Assembly (NCBI RefSeq): GCF_019443105.1
Contig: NZ_JAHZIJ010000006.1
Span: 186,001-250,000 of the forward strand
Length of the DNA: 64,000 bases
Origin: Paenibacillus oenotherae
GTDB lineage: Bacteria; Bacillota; Bacilli; Paenibacillales; Paenibacillaceae
Reading direction: 5' to 3'
In this document: positions 1 through 8,908 of the stretch, piece by piece
How positions within the stretch are numbered: position 1 is the stretch's first letter
Layout: each line of letters opens with the position of its first letter
Position numbers and translations under genes: made by a program
The notes under the pieces: generated by a model
Database searches by the model: none
Told to the model about the DNA's origin: nothing
What the model saw: only the letters and a program-made list of their open reading frames with translations

Positions 1-108
1 CCTTACTTGCCTCGCATAATGCTCGATTCCAGGGAGCGGCTGCTCATGCTCTTGTCCCGTCTCTGAGGCGGCGGCATCACCCCTCCATGGCATTCCTGTA
101 GCAGACAT
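1..108 (-). CDS. ABC peptide transporter permease, DppC/OppC type (N-terminal fragment)
   Basis: Only the first 36 codons are inside the window; the gene runs off the left edge. An ATG at 108 is preceded by AGGAGGACGGAAGG, a good ribosome binding site, and begins 15 bases after the stop of the upstream permease gene. The visible peptide is hydrophilic (MSATGMPWRGDAAASETGQE at its start), as expected for the cytoplasmic N-terminus of DppC/OppC permeases before the first membrane helix. The identification rests mainly on position: ATPase, ATPase, permease B, then this gene. It would supply the second membrane subunit of the importer. No membrane segment is visible yet, so this is family-by-context. 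Confidence 0.6.
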   Translation of the reverse strand, partial: MSATGMPWRGDAAASETGQEHEQPLPGIEHYARQVR

Positions 109-123
109 CCTTCCGTCCTCCTG

Positions 124-1074
124 TCAGCGGTATGAAATACGCGGATCAACCGCCGCATACATAATGTCCGTTATTAAATTTGTCGTAAGCACGATGCAGG
201 CGGCTGCGATATTTAACCCCATTAACGTTGGATAGTCCCTGGACAGAATCGCCTCCATCGTTAATTGACCGATGCCCGGCCACTGGAAGACTTGCTCGAT
301 AATGATGCTGCCGCCGAGCAGCAGCGGGATTTCCGCACCTATAACGGCAATGATCGGAATGAGCGCATTGCGCAGCGCATGCTTGGCCGTCACCCTGAAT
401 TCACTCAGCCCCTTCGCCCGGGCCGTGCGCAAATAATCCTGATGAAGCACATCCACCATGCTGGCCCGAATATATCGCACCTTTTTCCCCGCAATCGTCA
501 CGCCCATAACGGCAACTGGAAGAATCATATGGCTGATGATGTCGCCTATACCTCCCGTTCCCCCAAGCGTTGTTATCCCCCCTGTAGGCAGCCATTTCAG
601 TTCAATCCCCATCAAGTAGATCAGTCCAAGCCCCAAAAAGAACGGCGGCACCGACGTACCGAGAAATGAAAGCCCCGTCATCACATAATCCAATCTGGAA
701 TTCTGATAGACCGCGCTAATGACTCCAATAGGAATGGCGATTAATATCCCTATAAGCAGGGACGAGACTGCCAGCAGCAGCGTGGGTCCGATCCGCTCGC
801 CGATCAGCTGTGAGACAGGGGCGAAGCTGCTGAAGGAATAACCAAGCTCGCCTCTGAGCAATCCCCCGAGCCATCTCACATACTGCATATAGAGCGGATC
901 ATTCAGACCTAGCTGCTCCCGCTTCAGCTCCAGCATTTCTTGGGGAATATTCGGGTTGATCAGCATGTCTACGGGATTGCCCGGAGCCATGTTCATGAGC
1001 AGGAAGCTCAGCAGCGTAATTCCGAAAAATACAGGAACAGCAATCAGCAGCCTGCGAGCAATGTAGTTGCCCAT
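124..1074 (-). CDS. ABC peptide/nickel-type transporter permease, DppB/OppB family
   Basis: Integral membrane subunit of an oligopeptide/dipeptide importer. The start is the ATG at 1074 (MGNYIARRLLIAVPVFFGIT), preceded by AAGGAGGGAG; a longer reading frame upstream has no such site and an implausible sequence. The 316-residue product has the family's usual N-terminal helix, then a long segment containing GNPVD and LGLNDP, followed by about five more helices. The cytoplasmic permease loop reads RTARAKGLSE (the EAA-like motif that docks onto the ATPases), and the C-terminus ends with TDIMYAAVDPRISYR, typical of DppB/OppB. It follows the oppF-type ATPase gene by 32 bp and is followed by a permease C gene. 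Substrate is not readable from sequence; the shared operator upstream of the operon suggests sulfur-containing peptides. Confidence 0.9.
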   Translation of the reverse strand: MGNYIARRLLIAVPVFFGITLLSFLLMNMAPGNPVDMLINPNIPQEMLELKREQLGLNDPLYMQYVRWLGGLLRGELGYSFSSFAPVSQLIGERIGPTLLLAVSSLLIGILIAIPIGVISAVYQNSRLDYVMTGLSFLGTSVPPFFLGLGLIYLMGIELKWLPTGGITTLGGTGGIGDIISHMILPVAVMGVTIAGKKVRYIRASMVDVLHQDYLRTARAKGLSEFRVTAKHALRNALIPIIAVIGAEIPLLLGGSIIIEQVFQWPGIGQLTMEAILSRDYPTLMGLNIAAACIVLTTNLITDIMYAAVDPRISYR

Positions 1075-1106
1075 TATGTGCGCTCCCTCCTTATTCCGTC
1101 CCCGCG

Positions 1107-2108
1107 TTACGCTAGTGGATAGTGGCATGCCGCAGCATGCTCGCCTTCTGTCAGCAGAGGCTCCTCCTGACGGCATCGCTCCTGCACATAGGGACAACGG
1201 GGGTGAAACCGGCAGCCCCTCGGCGGATCCGCAGAGCTCGGCACATCGCCGTGCAGCATCATTTTTTTGCGTGATCGAAGTGTCGGATCAGGCGGCGGAT
1301 AGGCGTTCAACAGGAGCTCCGTATACGGATGCTTAGGCTGGCGGAACAGCTGCTCGGTCCGGGCCAGCTCCACAATTCGCCCCAAGTACATGACAGCGAT
1401 TCTTGTACTGATCTGTTTCACTGCGCCAATGCCGTGAGAGATAAATAGATACGTGAGCTTCAGCTCAGCCTGCAGATCCTGCAGCAGATTGAGAATTTGC
1501 GCTTGAATTGAAACGTCGAGCGCAGATACGGGCTCATCGCAGACGATCAGCTTCGGCCGGAACAGGATGGCTCTGGCGATGCCGATGCGCTGACGCTGCC
1601 CGCCCGAGAATTCATGCGGATATCTCGCTCCCGCCGAGTGCGGCAATCCGACCAGATGAAGCAAAGCATTAACTTCCCGCTGTACTTCACTGCGCTCTGC
1701 GAGCTTGTGAACGATTAACGGCTCCGCCAGCGCATCGAAAATCCGGATTCTCGGATTCAACGAAGCATAAGGATCCTGGAAAATCATTTGCATTCGGGTT
1801 CGCAGCGGCTTTAACTGACGCTGCGAGTATTGCGTAATATCTTCATTCTCAAATAGGATGCGCCCCGCGCTTGGATGTTCAAGCCGCATAATGGTGCGGC
1901 CCATCGTCGATTTGCCGCAGCCCGATTCGCCAACCAGACCTAGAGTTTCCCCTTCATGCAGCGTCAGAGTGACATCATCCACAGCTCTAATGTGCTTTCT
2001 CGCATTCCCGAATACGCCGCTGCGGACAGGGTAATATGTCTTCAATCGTTCAACTTGCAGAAGCTGCTGCCGACTGTGCCCTTGATCTTCAGCTGCCTGC
2101 GGTGTCAT
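1107..2108 (-). CDS. Peptide ABC transporter ATP-binding protein, OppF/DppF type
   Basis: Second nucleotide-binding subunit of the peptide importer, 333 residues, the usual length. Visible motifs are Walker [10 protein letters not shown] near residue 60, the Q-loop region [11 protein letters not shown], a signature [15 protein letters not shown] near 168, Walker [13 protein letters not shown], and the C-terminal oligopeptide-transporter extension with the cysteine pattern [14 protein letters not shown]. That cysteine cluster is common in OppD/OppF-type ATPases and may hold an iron-sulfur centre. The ATG overlaps the stop of the upstream ATPase gene by 4 bp (ATGA), so the two are translationally coupled and probably form the heterodimer that energises import. 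Confidence 0.93.
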   Translation of the reverse strand: MTPQAAEDQGHSRQQLLQVERLKTYYPVRSGVFGNARKHIRAVDDVTLTLHEGETLGLVGESGCGKSTMGRTIMRLEHPSAGRILFENEDITQYSQRQLKPLRTRMQMIFQDPYASLNPRIRIFDALAEPLIVHKLAERSEVQREVNALLHLVGLPHSAGARYPHEFSGGQRQRIGIARAILFRPKLIVCDEPVSALDVSIQAQILNLLQDLQAELKLTYLFISHGIGAVKQISTRIAVMYLGRIVELARTEQLFRQPKHPYTELLLNAYPPPDPTLRSRKKMMLHGDVPSSADPPRGCRFHPRCPYVQERCRQEEPLLTEGEHAAACHYPLA

Positions 2109-3151
2109 ATCGAAACCCCGGATGCAGCTTCCACGAGCGTTCGTTCAACGCTGCCCGTCCTGCCGATGCTGCTCCCATTGCCGGGCACTGCCGTCAACCA
2201 GCAGCGCACGGAATGTCCCTCCCCGGCAGAGATAAGCTCCGGCTGCTCCTGAATACAGCGCTCTACAGCATGCAGACAGCGGGGATGAAACCGGCAGCCT
2301 GAAGGCATCTCCTGCAGCGCAGGAACCGCTCCCGGGATAGCGCGCAGCCGCTCCCTGCTGTCTTGATCGAGACGCGGAACCGACTTCATCAGTCCTTGCG
2401 TGTAGGGATGCTGCGGAGCACGGAATAGTGTGAATACATCCGCCGCTTCAACCACTTGCCCCGCATACATGACGATGACTTGATCCGCCATATCAGCGAC
2501 CACGCCCAAGTCATGTGTGACAAATAGAATCGCAGTACCGTTCTCCAGCTGCAATTGCTTCATTAGCTCAAGGATCTGCGCTTGGATGGTGACGTCGAGT
2601 GCTGTTGTCGGCTCATCCGCGATGAGCAGCTTCGGATTGCATGCCAGCGCCATCGCAATCATCACCCGTTGACGCATGCCGCCCGACAGCTCATGCGGAT
2701 ATTCCTTCATAATGGCTTCTGCCCTTGGAATGCCAACCTTCCTTAACATCGCAACCGCCATAGCCTTCGCTTCCTTGCGGGATCGTTTCAAGTGAAGTCG
2801 AATGCTCTCTTCAATCTGCTCACCGATCGGGATAACCGGATTCAGAGACGTCATCGGTTCCTGGAATATCATCGCGATCTCACTGCCGCGCAGCCTGCGA
2901 AGCAGATTGCCGGAGCCGCCTGTTAATGTGGAGCCGTTGAACCGGATCTCGCCTTGCGTAACAGAACCATTCTTTCCGAGCAGCCCCATAATGGATAGAG
3001 AGGTCACACTCTTGCCGCAGCCCGATTCGCCGACAATGGCGATTGTCTCACCCGACCCGAGAGTGAAGCTGACTTCATCAACAGAAATGAGTGCTCCCTG
3101 ATCCGTTCGGAAGGCAACCTGTAAACGATCCACCTCCAATAGCTGTGCCAT
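2105..3151 (-). CDS. Peptide ABC transporter ATP-binding protein, OppD/DppD type
   Basis: First gene of the peptide-transporter operon. The 348-residue product has Walker [10 protein letters not shown] near residue 42, [11 protein letters not shown], the signature [20 protein letters not shown] and Walker [13 protein letters not shown], then the OppD-type C-terminal domain with [14 protein letters not shown]. These are standard OppD/DppD features. No substrate-binding-protein gene lies upstream; it must be left of the window or elsewhere. The promoter region 58-140 bp upstream carries an inverted repeat and a 10-mer that also occur upstream of the sulfur operon at 10451-11251, so the two are probably co-regulated. 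A strong terminator at 3481-3532 separates it from that operon, so it has its own promoter. Confidence 0.93.
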   Translation of the reverse strand: MAQLLEVDRLQVAFRTDQGALISVDEVSFTLGSGETIAIVGESGCGKSVTSLSIMGLLGKNGSVTQGEIRFNGSTLTGGSGNLLRRLRGSEIAMIFQEPMTSLNPVIPIGEQIEESIRLHLKRSRKEAKAMAVAMLRKVGIPRAEAIMKEYPHELSGGMRQRVMIAMALACNPKLLIADEPTTALDVTIQAQILELMKQLQLENGTAILFVTHDLGVVADMADQVIVMYAGQVVEAADVFTLFRAPQHPYTQGLMKSVPRLDQDSRERLRAIPGAVPALQEMPSGCRFHPRCLHAVERCIQEQPELISAGEGHSVRCWLTAVPGNGSSIGRTGSVERTLVEAASGVSI

Positions 3152-3208
3152 TCTCGCTCACCTGCTTTCACAAGGAATGTCCAACCTCGACTTTCGAACC
3201 TATATCAT

Positions 3209-3294
3209 ATAATTCCTATGTGTTTAATAAACTTTAACTCTACATTCAGCATACCTGAACCTGTACCGTTTGAATAATAGAATAAATCTATTAT
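3209..3294 (-). promoter_or_regulatory. Peptide-transporter promoter region with LysR-type box and TAGGAATTAT motif
   Basis: Two sites shared with the sulfur operon. At 3274-3294 is a perfect inverted repeat ATAATAGA-N5-TCTATTAT, which has the size and AT-rich dyad form of a LysR-type activator site. About 70 bp nearer the gene, at 3209-3218, the minus strand reads TAGGAATTAT, directly overlapping a plausible -10 (TATATG or TATGAT). No good -35 is visible, as expected for an activator-dependent promoter. The regulator assignment (the LysR protein at 11412-12293) is inferred from the same pair of motifs at 11288-11385. Confidence 0.6.
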
Positions 3295-3339
3295 CAAATA
3301 GAATATTTCTCCGCTAGTGAACAATGGGTCCGCTGCGCA

Positions 3340-3450
3340 GGGGAATGTTCTTACGATCGCTGTTATTCCCGGAATTCTTGAATTGAGGATGGTTATGGTG
3401 GAATTCCGGGAACAAAGGCGAACGCTGACGCTTCTCCAGAATCATTCCCC
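3340..3450. repeat. 111-bp double-hairpin repeat, copy A
   Basis: The element begins GGGGAATGTTC and ends CATTCCCC, so its ends are inverted. It encloses an inner stem, TTCCCGGAATTC at 3366-3377 pairing with GAATTCCGGGAA at 3401-3412. Copy B at 12569-12679 has the same length and nearly the same sequence; copy C (46421-46556) and a deleted copy D (46640-46685) also exist. Flanks share GCTGCNC on the left and CTGCTNCGCTCT on the right. There is no coding potential. It lies between the terminator of the sulfur operon and the peptide-transporter promoter. Confidence 0.85.
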
Positions 3451-3480
3451 CTGCTTCGCTCTATTGTTCCTTCTCTATAG

Positions 3481-3532
3481 AAAAAGCCGCTGAGCATATA
3501 TCGTCCGATTCGTCAGATATATGCTCAGCGGC
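3481..3532 (-). terminator. Rho-independent terminator of the sulfur operon
   Basis: A 17-bp perfect stem, GCCGCTGAGCATATATC (3486-3502) with its complement at 3516-3532, has a 13-nt loop and is followed on the minus strand by TTTTTC. It lies 13 bases beyond the stop of the last gene of the operon, the monooxygenase at 3545. Confidence 0.93.
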
Positions 3533-3544
3533 CATAAGAGCTGA

Positions 3545-4873
3545 TCAACTATTCAGTTTAACCGCTGCATGGCGGTTTGCCGGAATCGGCAGCCCCAAAT
3601 TGCCGCGAAGCGTGTCCGCTTCGTACTCTCTCCGGTATATGCCGCGCTCCTGCAGAATCGGCACGACCAGCTCGACAAAATCCTTCAGCGCGCTCGGGAT
3701 CGGCGCATGAATAATGAAACCGTCAGCTGCGCCCTCCTCATGCCACCGCTGGATAAGGTCGGCGATTCTCTCCGGACTGCCGACGAACTGGCTGCGCGGC
3801 GCGGCGGATTGCAGTGCAACCTGGCGCAGCGTAAGGTTATGCTCCTTCGCTTTTCTCTTGATTTTATCGGTGTTGCCGCGGAAGCTGTTGCTTCCGATCT
3901 CGCCCAGGTCGGGAAACGGCTCATCAAGGGGATATTGGGAGAAGTCGTGGTGGTCGAAGAAGCGGCCGAGATATTGCAGCGCTATGTCAATGCTGATCAG
4001 GCTCGCGAGCTCCTCATATTTCGAGTCGGCTTCTTCCTGAGTGCGGCCGATTATCGGGCTGATGCCCGGAAGGATGACGATATCATCGCGGGAGCGGCCA
4101 GCGGCTGCGGCGCGGTCTTTGACATCCTTATAGAATAGCTTGGCCTCTTCAATATTATCGTCTCCCGAGAAGACCGCATCCGCGCTTTTGGCTGCGAGAG
4201 TCCGCCCGCTCTCGGATGATCCGGCCTGAAAGATGACCGGATGTCCCTGCTTGGAACGCGCAATATTGAGCGGGCCTTCCACCGAGAAGTATTGGCCCTT
4301 GTGGTTCAAGCGGTGAAGCTTCTCCCGGTCGAAGAAGACACCCGTTTCTTTATCGCGGATGAAGGCATCGTCCTCCCAGGAGTCCCACAGACCGCGAACA
4401 ACCTCCAAATGCTCTTCCGCGATCTTATAGCGCTCGTCGTGAGACGGGTGCCCGCTTTTGCTGTAATTTTTGGCTGAGCCTTCGAGGGGCGAGGTTACAA
4501 CGTTCCAGCCTGCTCGCCCACCGCTGATCTGATCTATGGAGCCGAATTGTCTGGCTACGGTGAACGGCTCGCTATAAGAGCTGGACAATGTGCCGACAAG
4601 ACCGATTCTTGAGGTTGCAGCGGCAAGCGCGGACAGAATTGTAATCGGCTCGAACCGGTTCAGAAAATGCGGAATCGACTTCTCGTTAATGTACAACCCA
4701 TCAGCGATAAAGACGAGATCGAATTTCCCCGCTTCCGCCGTCAAAGCCTGCTCTCTATAGAAGGAAAAGTTAACGCTCGCATCAACAGGAACCTCCGGAT
4801 GCCGCCATGCCGTTGCTGTTCCGCCTACTCCGTGAATCAAAGCGCCGAACTTCACCTGTTTCCGATTGCCCAT
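3545..4873 (-). CDS. cmoJ: FMN-dependent monooxygenase, NtaA/SnaA/DszA (luciferase-like) family; CmoJ/YxeK-like
   Basis: A 442-residue flavin monooxygenase of the nitrilotriacetate monooxygenase component A family, which uses FMNH2 from a partner reductase to oxidise C-S or C-N bonds. The sequence shows the family's N-terminal strand [19 protein letters not shown], then [24 protein letters not shown], the [11 protein letters not shown] motif near residue 120 and a C-terminal half with [22 protein letters not shown]. The length is close to what I recall for B. subtilis CmoJ (YtnJ) and YxeK, which act on N-acetyl S-alkylcysteines. The start has AAGGAGGAGG upstream. It overlaps the preceding GNAT gene by 22 bp and is the last gene before a terminator. 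The likely role, cleaving the N-acetylated thioether made by the upstream acetyltransferase, is inferred from that pathway. Confidence 0.88.
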   Translation of the reverse strand: MGNRKQVKFGALIHGVGGTATAWRHPEVPVDASVNFSFYREQALTAEAGKFDLVFIADGLYINEKSIPHFLNRFEPITILSALAAATSRIGLVGTLSSSYSEPFTVARQFGSIDQISGGRAGWNVVTSPLEGSAKNYSKSGHPSHDERYKIAEEHLEVVRGLWDSWEDDAFIRDKETGVFFDREKLHRLNHKGQYFSVEGPLNIARSKQGHPVIFQAGSSESGRTLAAKSADAVFSGDDNIEEAKLFYKDVKDRAAAAGRSRDDIVILPGISPIIGRTQEEADSKYEELASLISIDIALQYLGRFFDHHDFSQYPLDEPFPDLGEIGSNSFRGNTDKIKRKAKEHNLTLRQVALQSAAPRSQFVGSPERIADLIQRWHEEGAADGFIIHAPIPSALKDFVELVVPILQERGIYRREYEADTLRGNLGLPIPANRHAAVKLNS

Positions 4874-5397
4874 CTGTATTCCTCCTCCTTCAAATGAAGC
4901 CGATAGCTCTTTACCACCGAATCGCCCTTGATCAAATCCTTGTCGGTCGCCCGTTCGAAGCCAAGGCGCTCATATAGCCTTATTGCGGACTCCATCAGGT
5001 CGGTTGTATGGAGATGCAGCGTATCCGCTCCCCAATGCCGCGACCTGCTGACGCTTGCACGGATAAGCTCCGTTGCAACCCCGCGGCCTCTGGCTCCCTT
5101 GGCTACGGCAAGCAGGCGCATAATGGGGGTGTTGATGCTCAACTCCGGCAGCCCGTAAGCCGCCTCGGATGAAGCATACAGAAATACGCTGCCGACAATT
5201 GCCCCGTCCAGCTCGGCAACGAGCCGTGCTTTCACAGCGGCACTGGTTGTGGCTTTGACAATATCGATCTTGTACTGCTCCCATCGTTCTGCAGGCAGCA
5301 GCAGCTCATATTGGCTGTACGCCTCAAGAAGTACGGCTTCAATCGCTTCACGATCATGATCGGCCGCATCGCGGACGACGATTGCTTTACCCGGCAT
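4852..5397 (-). CDS. GNAT N-acetyltransferase (SnaA/SnaB-like, sulfur operon)
   Basis: A 181-residue GNAT-fold acetyltransferase. The start chosen is the ATG at 5397 ([11 protein letters not shown]), because the conserved domain begins there; upstream in-frame codons read back into the DinB gene in another frame. The acetyl-CoA motif A is visible as [19 protein letters not shown] (R-G-R-G-V-A), followed by [21 protein letters not shown], the usual motif B. In Bacillus the ytm and yxe operons each carry a GNAT enzyme that N-acetylates S-substituted cysteines before oxidation. The position directly before the CmoJ-like monooxygenase makes the same role likely here. It begins 31 bp after the DinB stop and overlaps the next gene. 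Confidence 0.85.
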   Translation of the reverse strand: MPGKAIVVRDAADHDREAIEAVLLEAYSQYELLLPAERWEQYKIDIVKATTSAAVKARLVAELDGAIVGSVFLYASSEAAYGLPELSINTPIMRLLAVAKGARGRGVATELIRASVSRSRHWGADTLHLHTTDLMESAIRLYERLGFERATDKDLIKGDSVVKSYRLHLKEEEYRWAIGNR

Positions 5398-5428
5398 AAT
5401 GGGCACCTGCTTCCCGTGAAAGGTTCTT

Positions 5429-5923
5429 TCAAAGTGTGCAGCTCGAATGATGCAGTCCGCTTTCTCCCTGCTTGATTCTTGCGATTTGCGCCAGATGGAC
5501 TTGGACATGAGCGATAAAAGCATGAATAATAGCAGCAAGTGAGACCGTATCACCCTTCCAGTTGACACCGGTCTTCTCCCAATCCTCCGGCGTCAAGCGC
5601 TGGAAGAGCAGGCTGTTGTAGTGCAGCAGTGCTCCAAACGCATTCAGAATATCGGCAGCATTCCCTTCATTCGCCCTCTGGCCATCCACCCAAGGGTCTT
5701 GGCTGAAGGCGGGAAGACGTGCCTCGGAGCGGGATAAAATCTCTCGAATACGGAATGAAACGACTATGTTATGATCGGCCAGATGGGCTAGCACTTCCGT
5801 CACACTCCATTGATTCGGCGCAGCCTTCCATTTCAGTGTCTCCTCCGGCAGTCCTTCGACTGCTTGAGACAGCTGTCCATGCGTTTGCAGATATAACGCA
5901 ATATCGACAGGCGATTGACTCAT
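5429..5923 (-). CDS. DinB-family (DinB_2) four-helix metalloprotein
   Basis: A 164-residue protein of the DinB/YfiT superfamily: compact, all-helical, with a probable three-histidine metal site. Candidate ligands are the histidines in EVLAHLADH (about residues 47-51) and in AHVQVHLAQI (about residues 138-142), the usual first and last ligand positions. The N-terminal LEETLKWKA.PNQWSVTEVLAHLADH pattern is typical. Some members are thiol (bacillithiol, mycothiol or glutathione) S-transferases. The Bacillus sulfur operons that this one resembles do not, to my knowledge, contain a DinB gene, so its presence between the M20 deacylase and the acetyltransferase is notable. The start has AAGGTGGAGG upstream. 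Function is unknown; thiol chemistry is an inference. Confidence 0.85.
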   Translation of the reverse strand: MSQSPVDIALYLQTHGQLSQAVEGLPEETLKWKAAPNQWSVTEVLAHLADHNIVVSFRIREILSRSEARLPAFSQDPWVDGQRANEGNAADILNAFGALLHYNSLLFQRLTPEDWEKTGVNWKGDTVSLAAIIHAFIAHVQVHLAQIARIKQGESGLHHSSCTL

Positions 5924-5939
5924 CTCTTAACCTCCACCT

Positions 5940-7106
5940 TTATTTTCGGTTGGACTCCTCTGTCAAGCGTTCCAAAGCATCCTGGGCAAGTGCGGCGAAG
6001 AACGAAGCGCCAAGGGGCAATGCCCGCTCATCCACATCAAAAGCAGGATGATGCCACTCTTTTGGCCCTCCAGTGCCAAGGAAAACGAACAATCCGGGCG
6101 CTTCCTTGAGATAAAAGGCAAAATCCTCGCCAGCAGGTGAAGGGACCGGCTCTACGACGGTGAGCCCGATCGATTCCGCTGTATGACGGGCTTGCTGCGC
6201 CCATGCTGCATCATTAATAACTGCATGCGGTCCTGCAATCCACCTTACCGCTGCCCTGGATTCAAAGGCTTCCGCCACTCCGGCGATGATTCTATCGAAT
6301 CTGTCCCTTACCTTGACCCGGACGCCTTCGTCGAACGTGCGCAACGTGCCGTCAAACACAGCTTTATCGGGAATGACATTCCAGGCCGTTCCGCTATTTA
6401 ATCGGGTTACGCTGACGACGGCGCTTTCGAGTGCGCCTACATTGCGGCTTACGATGGACTGCAAAGCCGTAACCATGTGGGCAGCAATAACGATGGGATC
6501 AAGCCCGGCCTCCGGAACGGCGGCATGGCTGCCGCGTCCTTCTACCTCGACGGCGAATCCATCTGCCGCCGCCATAATTGGCCCTGCTTTAATGCCGATT
6601 GTCCCAACCGGCAGATCCGGTTTATTGTGCATGCCGAATACAGCCCGCACACCCTCCAGCGCCCCGCTGGCAATGACCTGCACAGCGCCCTGCGCCTTTT
6701 CCTCAGCAGGCTGGAACAGAAATCTGACCGTTCCCGGCAGCTCCTGCTCCCTTTCCTTCAACAGCAAAGCTGCGCCGAGAATAGCTGCCGTATGGAAATC
6801 GTGGCCGCAGGCATGCATCCTGCCCGGAACGCGGGAGGCGTATGGCAAGCCTGTTTCCTCCTGGATCGGCAGGGCGTCGATATCCGCGCGAATGGCAATA
6901 ATCGGCCCGCCATGGGCTCCGCCTACCTCTGCGATCACACCAGTGCGAAGATTATAATCCACGATCCGAATGCCAGCATCCGCAAGCCAGCCCCGAATCG
7001 AAGCCGATGTTTCATATTCCTCATGGGACAGCTCGGGATTCTCGTGCAGCTGCCGCCGGATGGCGACCAACTGCCGCTCGAATGCTTCTGCCTGCAAGGA
7101 AGCCAT
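5940..7106 (-). CDS. M20 family amidohydrolase (N-acyl-amino-acid deacylase; SndA/HipO/YxeP-like)
   Basis: A 388-residue zinc-dependent deacylase. The start is the ATG at 7106 (MASLQAEAFERQL): AAAGGAGG lies 9 bases before it and would be inside the coding sequence if an upstream ATG were used. Metal-site motifs are ADIDALPIQEETGLPYAS, MHACGHDFHTAA near residue 100, QPAEEKAQG with the catalytic glutamates, and FGMHNKPDLPVGTIG near 170. Homologous enzymes in Bacillus remove the acetyl group from N-acetylcysteine derivatives, completing the acetylate-oxidise-deacetylate cycle. It lies 22 bp downstream of the luciferase-like gene and 16 bp upstream of the DinB gene, so all are one transcript. The substrate is inferred from context. 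Confidence 0.88.
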   Translation of the reverse strand: MASLQAEAFERQLVAIRRQLHENPELSHEEYETSASIRGWLADAGIRIVDYNLRTGVIAEVGGAHGGPIIAIRADIDALPIQEETGLPYASRVPGRMHACGHDFHTAAILGAALLLKEREQELPGTVRFLFQPAEEKAQGAVQVIASGALEGVRAVFGMHNKPDLPVGTIGIKAGPIMAAADGFAVEVEGRGSHAAVPEAGLDPIVIAAHMVTALQSIVSRNVGALESAVVSVTRLNSGTAWNVIPDKAVFDGTLRTFDEGVRVKVRDRFDRIIAGVAEAFESRAAVRWIAGPHAVINDAAWAQQARHTAESIGLTVVEPVPSPAGEDFAFYLKEAPGLFVFLGTGGPKEWHHPAFDVDERALPLGASFFAALAQDALERLTEESNRK

Positions 7107-7128
7107 CGCATCATTCCTCCTTTCCTTC

Positions 7129-8136
7129 TTATACGGCAAGCTCCGCGAATGCTTCCTTAATCAGAGTAAAGGAATGCACCCTCTTGTCGAAATCGCTAAT
7201 AACCGTCGTGAAGATAAACTCGTCTACTCCGTAACGCTCCTTATATTCCAGTATCCGCTCACGGGCGGTTTCCTTCGTACCCTTCGTAATGTCGGCGCTG
7301 CGCACCTCAGAGGTATAGGACTCCCCAGCCTGTCTGGCGAATTCCTCCGCCTGCTCCACCGATCCGACATTCACGGTTTTGCCGCTGGCCAGTGTAACTC
7401 TGACGCTCTTGAGATCGCCAGCCAGCTCCACCGCCTCCTCCTCCGTATCCGCAGCGATGACGGATAGAGCAAGAATGGACTTAGGCTCCGTCCCCCGATC
7501 CCCGTTGAACTTTCTTCGATACGTCTCGAAAGCTTGAAGTGCCGCTGCCGGATCATTATTAATGAATAAGGCAAACACATACGGAAGACCTCTCTCAGCA
7601 GCCAGCTCCGCACTGGATACACTTGTGCCAAGCAAATAAATGTCTGCCGGCTGCCGGGGCAGCGGGCTCGCCTTCAACCCGGCTAGTCGATGCGCATCAT
7701 CCGCGGGTCCGAGCAGAAGCGCCTCCACCTCAGCGAGCTTCTCCTCAAGCTTCCCGGTATCCGCCGACGGCTGCAGCGCTCTGGTGGAACGCGGCAATCC
7801 GCCAGGCGCACGGCCGATGCCCAGATCGACCCGTCCGGGAGCCAAGGAAGCCAGCACATTGAAGTTCTCCGCTACTTTATAAGGACTGTAATGCTGCAGC
7901 ATGACGCCGCCTGAGCCGATGCGGATCCGCTCGGTTTGCGCGAGCAAATACGCAATCAGAACCTCCGGCGATGAGCCTGCATATTGAAGGGAATCGTGAT
8001 GCTCCGACACCCAGAATCGCTCATAGCCGAGCGATTCCGCGAGCTGGGCAAGCTTGACCGTATTGTGCAGCGCTTCTGCGGCAGTCTGTCCGGGGAATAC
8101 GATGCTTTGATCCAATATTCCGAATTTCAATGCCAT
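7129..8136 (-). CDS. cmoO: LLM-class flavin-dependent oxidoreductase (CmoO/YtmO-like, MsnO8 family)
   Basis: A 335-residue luciferase-like monooxygenase of the single-subunit MsnO8 type. Its N-terminus KFGILDQSIVFPGQTAAEAL, then LAESLGYERFWVSEHHD, RIRIGSGGVMLQHYSPYKVAENFNVLASLAPGRVDLGIGRAPGG and the LLGTSVSSAELAAERGL stretch are all characteristic. Enzymes of this class use reduced flavin and oxygen. In B. subtilis, ytmO lies in the S-alkylcysteine operon next to the TcyJKLMN importer, matching this arrangement of ABC ATPase, then this gene, then M20 deacylase. TTAGGAGCG precedes the ATG. The exact reaction of CmoO is not settled, so the role here is by homology and context. Confidence 0.87.
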   Translation of the reverse strand: MALKFGILDQSIVFPGQTAAEALHNTVKLAQLAESLGYERFWVSEHHDSLQYAGSSPEVLIAYLLAQTERIRIGSGGVMLQHYSPYKVAENFNVLASLAPGRVDLGIGRAPGGLPRSTRALQPSADTGKLEEKLAEVEALLLGPADDAHRLAGLKASPLPRQPADIYLLGTSVSSAELAAERGLPYVFALFINNDPAAALQAFETYRRKFNGDRGTEPKSILALSVIAADTEEEAVELAGDLKSVRVTLASGKTVNVGSVEQAEEFARQAGESYTSEVRSADITKGTKETARERILEYKERYGVDEFIFTTVISDFDKRVHSFTLIKEAFAELAV

Positions 8137-8155
8137 GACTATACGCTCCTAACGA

Positions 8156-8908
8156 TTAGATGGAATAAACGCCGTCGGGGGTGTACCGCTTCAGAAATTG
8201 CTTCGTCCGCTCCTCCTTGGGAGAATTAAAGAGCTCATTCGGCGTCCCCCTCTCCACAATCATGCCATCGTCAATGAAGATCACATGGCCCGCCACTTCC
8301 TGGGCAAAACTCATCTCATGCGTAACGATGATCATGGTGATGCCTTCCCTGGCGATCTTGCGGATGACGGACAGCACCTCCCCGACAAGCTCCGGATCAA
8401 GCGAGGAGGTCGGCTCGTCGAACAAAATAACTTTCGGATTGAGCGCAAGCGCCCGCGCGATGCCGACCCGCTGCTGCTGACCGCCGGACAGCTGGCTCGG
8501 GTAAGCGTCGAGCTTGCTGCCAAGGCCCACCTTCTCCAGCAGCTCGATGCTTCGTTTGCGCGCCTGCTCCTTCGGAACCTTTTGAACGACGACAAGGCCT
8601 TCCATGACATTTTCCAATGCGGTTTTGTGGCGGAAGAGGTTGTACTGCTGGAACACCATTGCGGACTGCTTGCGCAGAGAATGAATATCCGACTTGCTTG
8701 GGCGCTTGCAGTTGACGGTGAACCCATCAATTGTAATCTCGCCTTCACTCGGCCGCTCCAGATAGTTCATGCAGCGAAGCAGAGTCGTTTTGCCCGAGCC
8801 GCTGGGGCCAAGTATCGCCACGACCTCCCCCTTCTCGACGGTCAGATCAATGCCTTTCAGCACTTGATGGCGTCCATAGGATTTCTTGATTTGCGTCAGC
8901 TTGATCAT
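8156..8908 (-). CDS. tcyN: Polar amino acid / cystine-type ABC transporter ATP-binding protein
   Basis: A 250-residue ATPase of the polar amino-acid uptake family. Walker A GPSGSGKTT is at about residues 34-42, the Q-loop VFQQYNLFRHKT follows, the signature is LSGGQQQRVGIARAL and Walker B is VILFDEPTSSLDPE. Sequences most like this serve TcyJKLMN or YxeMNO importers for cystine and S-alkyl or S-succino cysteines. The ATG overlaps the permease stop by 4 bp. It energises the two permeases encoded just upstream. The substrate class is inferred from the sulfur enzymes downstream. Confidence 0.92.
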   Translation of the reverse strand: MIKLTQIKKSYGRHQVLKGIDLTVEKGEVVAILGPSGSGKTTLLRCMNYLERPSEGEITIDGFTVNCKRPSKSDIHSLRKQSAMVFQQYNLFRHKTALENVMEGLVVVQKVPKEQARKRSIELLEKVGLGSKLDAYPSQLSGGQQQRVGIARALALNPKVILFDEPTSSLDPELVGEVLSVIRKIAREGITMIIVTHEMSFAQEVAGHVIFIDDGMIVERGTPNELFNSPKEERTKQFLKRYTPDGVYSI

